From contig JAPFFF010000005.1 of NCBI GenBank assembly GCA_039105265.1, positions 806,001-870,000 of the forward strand: a stretch of 64,000 bases of DNA, written 5' to 3'. The stretch's first letter is position 1. Each line of letters begins with the position of its first letter. The translations under genes and the position numbers were made by a program. This stretch comes from Tritrichomonas musculus. Lineage: Eukaryota; Parabasalia; Tritrichomonadida; Tritrichomonadidae. A model generated the notes under the pieces. The model did not search any database. It saw only the letters and a list, made by a program, of their open reading frames with translations, and was not told the origin of the DNA. This document shows positions 58,999-64,000 of this stretch, piece after piece.

Positions 58999-60177
58999 AT
59001 GTCTAAACAAGGAAGCCAAACCCAACCCCGAAAAGTTGCATTAATTACTGGTATTACTGGTCAAGATGGTGCTTATCTTGCTGAATACTTAATTAAGCTC
59101 AACTACACAGTACATGGAATCAAAAGGAGGTCATCATCTTTCAACACAGATCGTATCGACCATCTTTATGAGGGACCTGAAGTTAAAGATCGTCATTTAA
59201 TTCTCCATTATGGCGATCTCACTGATTCAATGAGCGTTACTAACATTATTCAACAAGTACAACCAGATGAAGTTTATAACCTTGGAGCAATGAGCCATGT
59301 TAAAGTTTCATTTGATACTCCAGAATATACAGCCAATGCTGATGGAATTGGCACTCTCAGAATTCTTGAAGCAATCAGACTTCTTGGCCTTACAAAAAAG
59401 ACAAAATTCTATCAAGCTTCAACATCAGAACTTTATGGACTTGTTCAAGAAGTTCCACAAAGGGAAACTACACCATTTTATCCAAGATCACCATACTCAT
59501 GCGCTAAACTTTATGCTTACTGGATTACTGTTAACTATCGTGAAGCTTATGGAATCCATGCAAATAATGGTATTCTTTTCAATCACGAATCTCCACTTAG
59601 AGGCGAAACATTTGTTACAAGAAAAATTACAAGAGGCGTTTCTAAAATCCTTCTTAATCAACAAGATGATTTACGCTTAGGTAATTTGAGCGCCAAAAGA
59701 GATTGGGGTCATGCCAAAGATTATGTTAGAGCTATGCATTTAATTCTTCAACAAGAAAAGCCATCAGATTATGTTATTGCTTCAGGAATTAGTACAACAG
59801 TTCGTGACTTTGTTTTAATGAGTTTCCATTATTGCGGCGTTAAAATAAGGTTCGAAGGTGAAGGCCTTGATGAAAAAGGAATCATTGATTCAATTGATGA
59901 AGAAACTTTCAAGGCATCTATCGGTGACGAATACTTAGAATTAGCTAAATCAAAAATTGGAAAAACTGTAATTCTTGTTGATCCAATTTACTTCAGACCA
60001 ACAGAAGTCGATTTCTTACTCGGTGACCCAGAAAGAGCAAAGAAAGAGCTTGGATGGCAGCCTGAATACGATTTGAAATCTCTTTGTGCTGATATGATGA
60101 AATCTGATATTAAGCTTATGAAGAAAGATGCCTATCTTCAAAAAGGAGGATTCCGTACAATGAATTACTTCGATTAA
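58999..60177 (+). CDS. gmd: GDP-mannose 4,6-dehydratase
   Basis: First step of GDP-L-fucose synthesis: converts GDP-mannose to GDP-4-keto-6-deoxymannose using bound NADP+. Motifs: [18 protein letters not shown] (cofactor, about 15-31), [19 protein letters not shown] (the family RR-S-S sequence), [29 protein letters not shown] (catalytic Thr and Glu), [15 protein letters not shown] (catalytic Tyr and Lys, about 165-169), [33 protein letters not shown] and [13 protein letters not shown]. At 392 residues it has the usual length. It pairs functionally and physically with the GFS gene at 57448-58533. The two are arranged head to head and are probably co-regulated. Confidence 0.97.
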   Translation: MSKQGSQTQPRKVALITGITGQDGAYLAEYLIKLNYTVHGIKRRSSSFNTDRIDHLYEGPEVKDRHLILHYGDLTDSMSVTNIIQQVQPDEVYNLGAMSHVKVSFDTPEYTANADGIGTLRILEAIRLLGLTKKTKFYQASTSELYGLVQEVPQRETTPFYPRSPYSCAKLYAYWITVNYREAYGIHANNGILFNHESPLRGETFVTRKITRGVSKILLNQQDDLRLGNLSAKRDWGHAKDYVRAMHLILQQEKPSDYVIASGISTTVRDFVLMSFHYCGVKIRFEGEGLDEKGIIDSIDEETFKASIGDEYLELAKSKIGKTVILVDPIYFRPTEVDFLLGDPERAKKELGWQPEYDLKSLCADMMKSDIKLMKKDAYLQKGGFRTMNYFD

Positions 60178-60699
60178 ATTATTTGAGTAAATTACCTATC
60201 ATTAATAATCTTGCTACTTTATTATTTTAATAAAACCATTTGAAATTTATCAATATTGATTATTAAATATTATAATAATAGAGATGTTCATAATGAATGA
60301 GTATTTCTAGAATTGATACATCTTCTCTTTAATTTATTTGAATGAAATGAAAAATAGAATTTTAGATATCACATTAAATATCTTTCATTTCACTGATATA
60401 ATAGATTGATAAATTTACTTTATTATCTTTTTAAATACTAATATTTAACAAGATAATTTTAATTTTTTTTTTTTCAGAGATAATTCAAATTTCATTGCAT
60501 TCATCGTTTTATTTCAAAACTAAAAATTCTTTAACTTAAATTTAAAAAAATAAAAAATTATATTAAATAACAAATATTTATTATCTAACAGATAAAAATA
60601 CATGATAAAACAAAAAATAATTTCTTCCTAATATATTATTTTGTATACATTAACAAAGGCCAAATTTGATAGAAATTTGGCAAGACACAAATAAAAGTG
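60178..60699. other. AT-rich convergent spacer
   Basis: 3' flanks of gmd and the PAS/cyclase-like gene. No gene seen. Confidence 0.5.
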
Positions 60700-63600
60700 T
60701 TAGTTGTTACTAGAAGATCCTTCAGCACTACTTTCCTTATTCACACTATCATCGATATCATCCATATGATTTGATTCGATTGAATAAATTGAGTTACAAC
60801 CGCAAATTTCTTCAGGAATTGGTTTTTCAGTGAATGAATAATCATGTTGCATGATATACTGGTAAGTGGCATTCGATACACAGATTGTACCAGCCAAATT
60901 TGCATTGTCAAGAACTTTCATCGCTCTTTCGATCAATTCGCCAGAAACGATGGACTTTTTAGATTCATCACCAGACCAATTCACAAGTATTTCTCCTCCT
61001 GTTTCTACAGCAGCGAAGAAGAATTGATTAGGCTTTAATCCAATTAATTGATTTTGAGGATTAACGGTTAATAAACCGACAAGTTCAGAAATAATATTGA
61101 ATACAAAATTCAAGCATTCAATTGCAAGTTCTGTTGGATCATTCTTCTTACATCCGACAGCTGCAAAAATTCCATTTTTCGTATAAAAAGGCGAAAGAAG
61201 AGGATATATTTTAAGCTTATCATAAATGATGTTGTACACATTTGCTCTTTGAGCCAGAACTTTATTTGCAGGAATTCTGGAACTAAAAACATTTGGAATT
61301 TTAATGAGACAAATGGAACACATTCTAAGGCATCCTTCCATGTACAAATAATAAGAAGGAGGATAAATTGAATTAGCAATTTTTTCTGTCAAATGCTTCA
61401 TTGTGTTACATTTTTTCATTAAACTTATTTCAAATGTTTTATCAACAAAAACAAGCGCAATTCGATTAATGAAACTGTTTTTAGTTTCTTCATCATTTTC
61501 ATTTGAATTGAAATCATCGATTACTTTTTCTTTTTCTTTTGCCTTCTCTTTCTCTTTCATTTTTTCTTTGGAAATGTTATGAATCGGTATGAATGTAATA
61601 TCATATGTTGCAAAGTTTCCATTCCCTTTTGCACACTTGACTGTTTTAACAGATATTTCTTTTGAACCGAAAAATTTCAATGTATCAATGAAATACAAAA
61701 CAGATTCATCACCAATCAATATAGAAATCGGTTGACCAACAATGAAATTAGCTTCATAACCGAAATTTCGAATGAACGCATTATTAACAAATTGTATTAA
61801 TGTTGATCTATCTAGAAATGCTATTGGTGATGATGATTCTTGCACCAAAAATGAAGTCCCTTCATTTTCTATCACTTGTTTGTTTGTAGTTTTAATATTT
61901 AATAAAGATTTCATTAAATCATCATTCAAAACTAAATCAGAAGGCAAAACTCTTGAAATAAACGCGAAAAGAGTTTTATAAATTCTTCGAATTTTAAAGA
62001 AAATGAAAACATTCAATACAAAGCCTATAAATGAAACAACAATTGATAATGATCCAAAAAGTTGAATAATTTTAATGTAATCAACTTGTTTTTCTAATGC
62101 GCCTAAAACAATATAATTTCCAAAATTCCTTACATCATAATAAACATGTGAAAGAACAAAATGAATGTATTGTTTGAATGTATTTGTATGCAATAGAAAA
62201 GGATCATTTGCATTTGATTCTAATGTTTTTGTTAAATCAATAAATGCATTAATCATTGATTCTTCACTTAAACAAGCAATTGTTTCATGAAATGATTTAT
62301 TTTCATATTTTGGACATTTCTCAAGATTTTTTAAATCATTCATAATATCAACATATTCTTGTGAAATGCCACAATCAAATTCATATGACAAGTTTCCACA
62401 AGCTTCATGTGTTTCAATAAATTTATTTAATGTAGACGATATCTTTTTTTTATACATTTCATCAACTTTTGGTATAAGTTGACCATAAACAACACCGGCC
62501 ATGACTGAATACAAAACTTCAATAACTTCACATGTTTCTAATGAATAATAATGAGTTTGATCAGTTATAGCAACAAACTGATTTTTATAAGTTTCATATA
62601 TAAAATGAAATAAAAAAATAGTACAAAAAAGAACTAAATTAATTATGGTTGAAACAATTAATGCGATAATTACAAAATTTTTAAAATTTGATTGATTTAC
62701 ATTGGCAGCAAAATCATTTAAATCATTTTCATTTTTAATTATTGGATTTGAAGCTTGATCTAGGACATTTTTTGGGAAACTACATAATGATTCACAAATC
62801 TTTTGAAAATGATGATTAATAGTAAAAAAATTAATCCAAACAAAAACAATAGAAATTGCAATATAAATTGCTGATAAAATATAAATTTGCGTTGAATACT
62901 TAAAGTCTGCCTTATCGAGCAAAATTTGATTATTATGCAAAATAGATTGAGATATATAATCAACTTGATCAAGGCTAATTGCACCAGCATTAGTTGCATG
63001 AAAAAATTCAGGATCATTTACATATGTATGATTGGTATCATAAGACATTGTGAAATAATAAGTAAAAAATGAAATAATATATGATTGCAGATTAGAAACA
63101 GATGTAATAGATTCATCTTTTGAAAGATAATATGTACTTGTTAACGAATTATTATAAAAAACGTCTAAAACAACTTGAAAATCATTTCCTTTTTCAATTT
63201 GTTCTAATGAAGAATTATGTAAATAATTAACTAATCCCATTCCTCGTTCAGAAACAGCTGCCAATTGCTTTGAGTAAATTCCATTGAGTTGAAGTAATGA
63301 ACGAGCTGTATATTCATCAATACGATCACTCACATTATTCTCATAAATGGCACTAAATATTTCTTCAGGTATAGGAAACAAATTGTATTCTGGTAATTGA
63401 CCAAAGTCCATGATTGCATTAATCAAATTCTTTGATATTTGCTGGGCTAAGAAAGCTGTATTAACAATGAAATACAAACTTTCTGTAATGTGTTCAAAAT
63501 GTCCAAATGTGAAAATTGCATAGATCCAATAAACAAAAGTGAAACACAACGACACAATGGACAATGCTAAAAAAATATAAATTGAAATAGGATAAGATGT

Positions 63601-63999
63601 ATTCGTTGATCTTTGGAATTCAAATCGTGTCTCAGGCATATCTATCATTGTACTAATATTGTCAAGTTTAGTGTGAATATCAATGTCATCCATATTTTTA
63701 AATAATGATCTTTTTGGATAGATTTGTTTAGCATAGTGTGGATAAGATCTAAGGAAAGAAACATGAGCAGGATTAAATTTAAATGTTTTCCCTTCTTTTA
63801 ATAAGGACGAAATTGTCTTCCATTCAGCTCCTTGAATGAAATCACCACAACATTCAATCAAAAATTTCGAGTATTCTTCTGAAACTTGAATGTTATTTGG
63901 ATAAAAACTAATAATTGATTTCCAATTATTTTCACAGTTGTTTATAGAACGCGAAAGACCATCAAAAGAAGTAAACATATTCGTTTTCAATTTAATATT
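60700..63999 (-). CDS. Multi-pass PAS/class III cyclase-like protein, 5' end outside window
   Basis: At least 1092 residues. Start region NNCENNWKSIISFYPNNIQVSEEYSKFLIECCGDF matches an internal block of large trichomonad TmcB-like proteins. The frame has no stop up to the right edge; the first ATG is at 63978, so the gene is probably 5'-truncated. Membrane helices lie at about 135-160, 370-395, 440-470 and 645-675. A PAS domain at about 710-830 (SPIAFLDRSTLIQFVNNAFIRNFGY...GQPISILIGDE) has a Lys/Glu-rich loop. The C terminus (about 880-1060) has a cyclase-like fold (SICLIKIPN...NGIFAAVG...VNPQNQ...SGELIERAMKVLDNANLAGTICVS), but both metal-binding Asp positions are replaced (IKI, KNG). Likely a membrane sensor with a non-catalytic cyclase domain. 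Confidence 0.75.
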   Translation of the reverse strand, partial: NIKLKTNMFTSFDGLSRSINNCENNWKSIISFYPNNIQVSEEYSKFLIECCGDFIQGAEWKTISSLLKEGKTFKFNPAHVSFLRSYPHYAKQIYPKRSLFKNMDDIDIHTKLDNISTMIDMPETRFEFQRSTNTSYPISIYIFLALSIVSLCFTFVYWIYAIFTFGHFEHITESLYFIVNTAFLAQQISKNLINAIMDFGQLPEYNLFPIPEEIFSAIYENNVSDRIDEYTARSLLQLNGIYSKQLAAVSERGMGLVNYLHNSSLEQIEKGNDFQVVLDVFYNNSLTSTYYLSKDESITSVSNLQSYIISFFTYYFTMSYDTNHTYVNDPEFFHATNAGAISLDQVDYISQSILHNNQILLDKADFKYSTQIYILSAIYIAISIVFVWINFFTINHHFQKICESLCSFPKNVLDQASNPIIKNENDLNDFAANVNQSNFKNFVIIALIVSTIINLVLFCTIFLFHFIYETYKNQFVAITDQTHYYSLETCEVIEVLYSVMAGVVYGQLIPKVDEMYKKKISSTLNKFIETHEACGNLSYEFDCGISQEYVDIMNDLKNLEKCPKYENKSFHETIACLSEESMINAFIDLTKTLESNANDPFLLHTNTFKQYIHFVLSHVYYDVRNFGNYIVLGALEKQVDYIKIIQLFGSLSIVVSFIGFVLNVFIFFKIRRIYKTLFAFISRVLPSDLVLNDDLMKSLLNIKTTNKQVIENEGTSFLVQESSSPIAFLDRSTLIQFVNNAFIRNFGYEANFIVGQPISILIGDESVLYFIDTLKFFGSKEISVKTVKCAKGNGNFATYDITFIPIHNISKEKMKEKEKAKEKEKVIDDFNSNENDEETKNSFINRIALVFVDKTFEISLMKKCNTMKHLTEKIANSIYPPSYYLYMEGCLRMCSICLIKIPNVFSSRIPANKVLAQRANVYNIIYDKLKIYPLLSPFYTKNGIFAAVGCKKNDPTELAIECLNFVFNIISELVGLLTVNPQNQLIGLKPNQFFFAAVETGGEILVNWSGDESKKSIVSGELIERAMKVLDNANLAGTICVSNATYQYIMQHDYSFTEKPIPEEICGCNSIYSIESNHMDDIDDSVNKESSAEGSSSNN

Positions 64000-64000
64000 C

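Overview
The window reads as nuclear DNA of a trichomonad (Parabasalia), most like Tritrichomonas. It is AT-rich, with long intron-less eukaryotic genes (Rictor, BEACH protein, Vps39-type CNH protein, SGF29, FAM184-like coiled coil). It also carries gene types that trichomonads have expanded: TKL kinases with Sel1 or RCC1 repeats, small two-repeat Myb proteins, C14 caspase-like proteins, glycine-rich proteins, parallel-beta-helix surface proteins and PAS/cyclase-like multi-pass proteins. Short Inr-like TCAY(T/A) motifs sit 6 to 35 bases before several ATGs, as in Trichomonas promoters. The species is inferred from content; no marker gene settles it.

Layout. 1-5.6 kb: DEAH helicase fused to a RING-IBR-RING-type C terminus, open to the left edge. 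5.9-7.7 kb: two nearly identical tRNA-Ile(GAU) genes in inverted orientation around a caspase-like gene that has lost its catalytic pair. 7.9-8.8 kb: frameshifted glycine-rich relic. 9.2-12.4 kb: carrier-like protein and MATE transporter. 12.9-16 kb: Rictor-like TORC2 subunit. 17.5-20.7 kb: Myb protein, a repeat-rich gap, and a bacterial-type 3-methyladenine DNA glycosylase. 21.4-25.8 kb: PARG-like enzyme with a 10 x 15-residue repeat tail, beta-helix membrane protein, Sel1-repeat protein. 26.4-36.5 kb: FAM184-like coiled coil and a 2262-residue BEACH/WD40/FYVE-like protein with a collapsed BEACH domain. 37.7-44.2 kb: small NPF-motif protein, SGF29-like tudor protein, Vps39/Vps3-like protein, FKBP15-like coiled coil. 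44.2-57.4 kb: accessory stretch with a kinase-RCC1 pseudokinase, a surface protein cut by one stop codon, an active-looking TKL-Sel1 kinase, decayed kinase fragments and a 4.8-kb repeat tract with a mobile element bounded by 23-bp inverted ends and 9-bp target duplications. 57.4-60.2 kb: divergent GDP-fucose synthase and GDP-mannose 4,6-dehydratase. 60.7-64 kb: PAS/cyclase-like membrane protein running off the right edge.

Functional links. GMD and GFS catalyse consecutive steps from GDP-mannose to GDP-L-fucose and share one 465-bp intergenic region. The BEACH, Vps39-like, FKBP15-like and NPF proteins suggest membrane traffic; Rictor and the kinases, signalling; SGF29 and Myb, transcription. 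Enzyme folds without their catalytic residues recur: caspase, kinase and nucleotide cyclase. The strongest unexplained items are the tRNA-bounded caspase cassette, the paired TCTGAC-N2-GTCAGA palindromes in a divergent promoter, the single-stop surface gene and the nested element at 53.3-54.5 kb.
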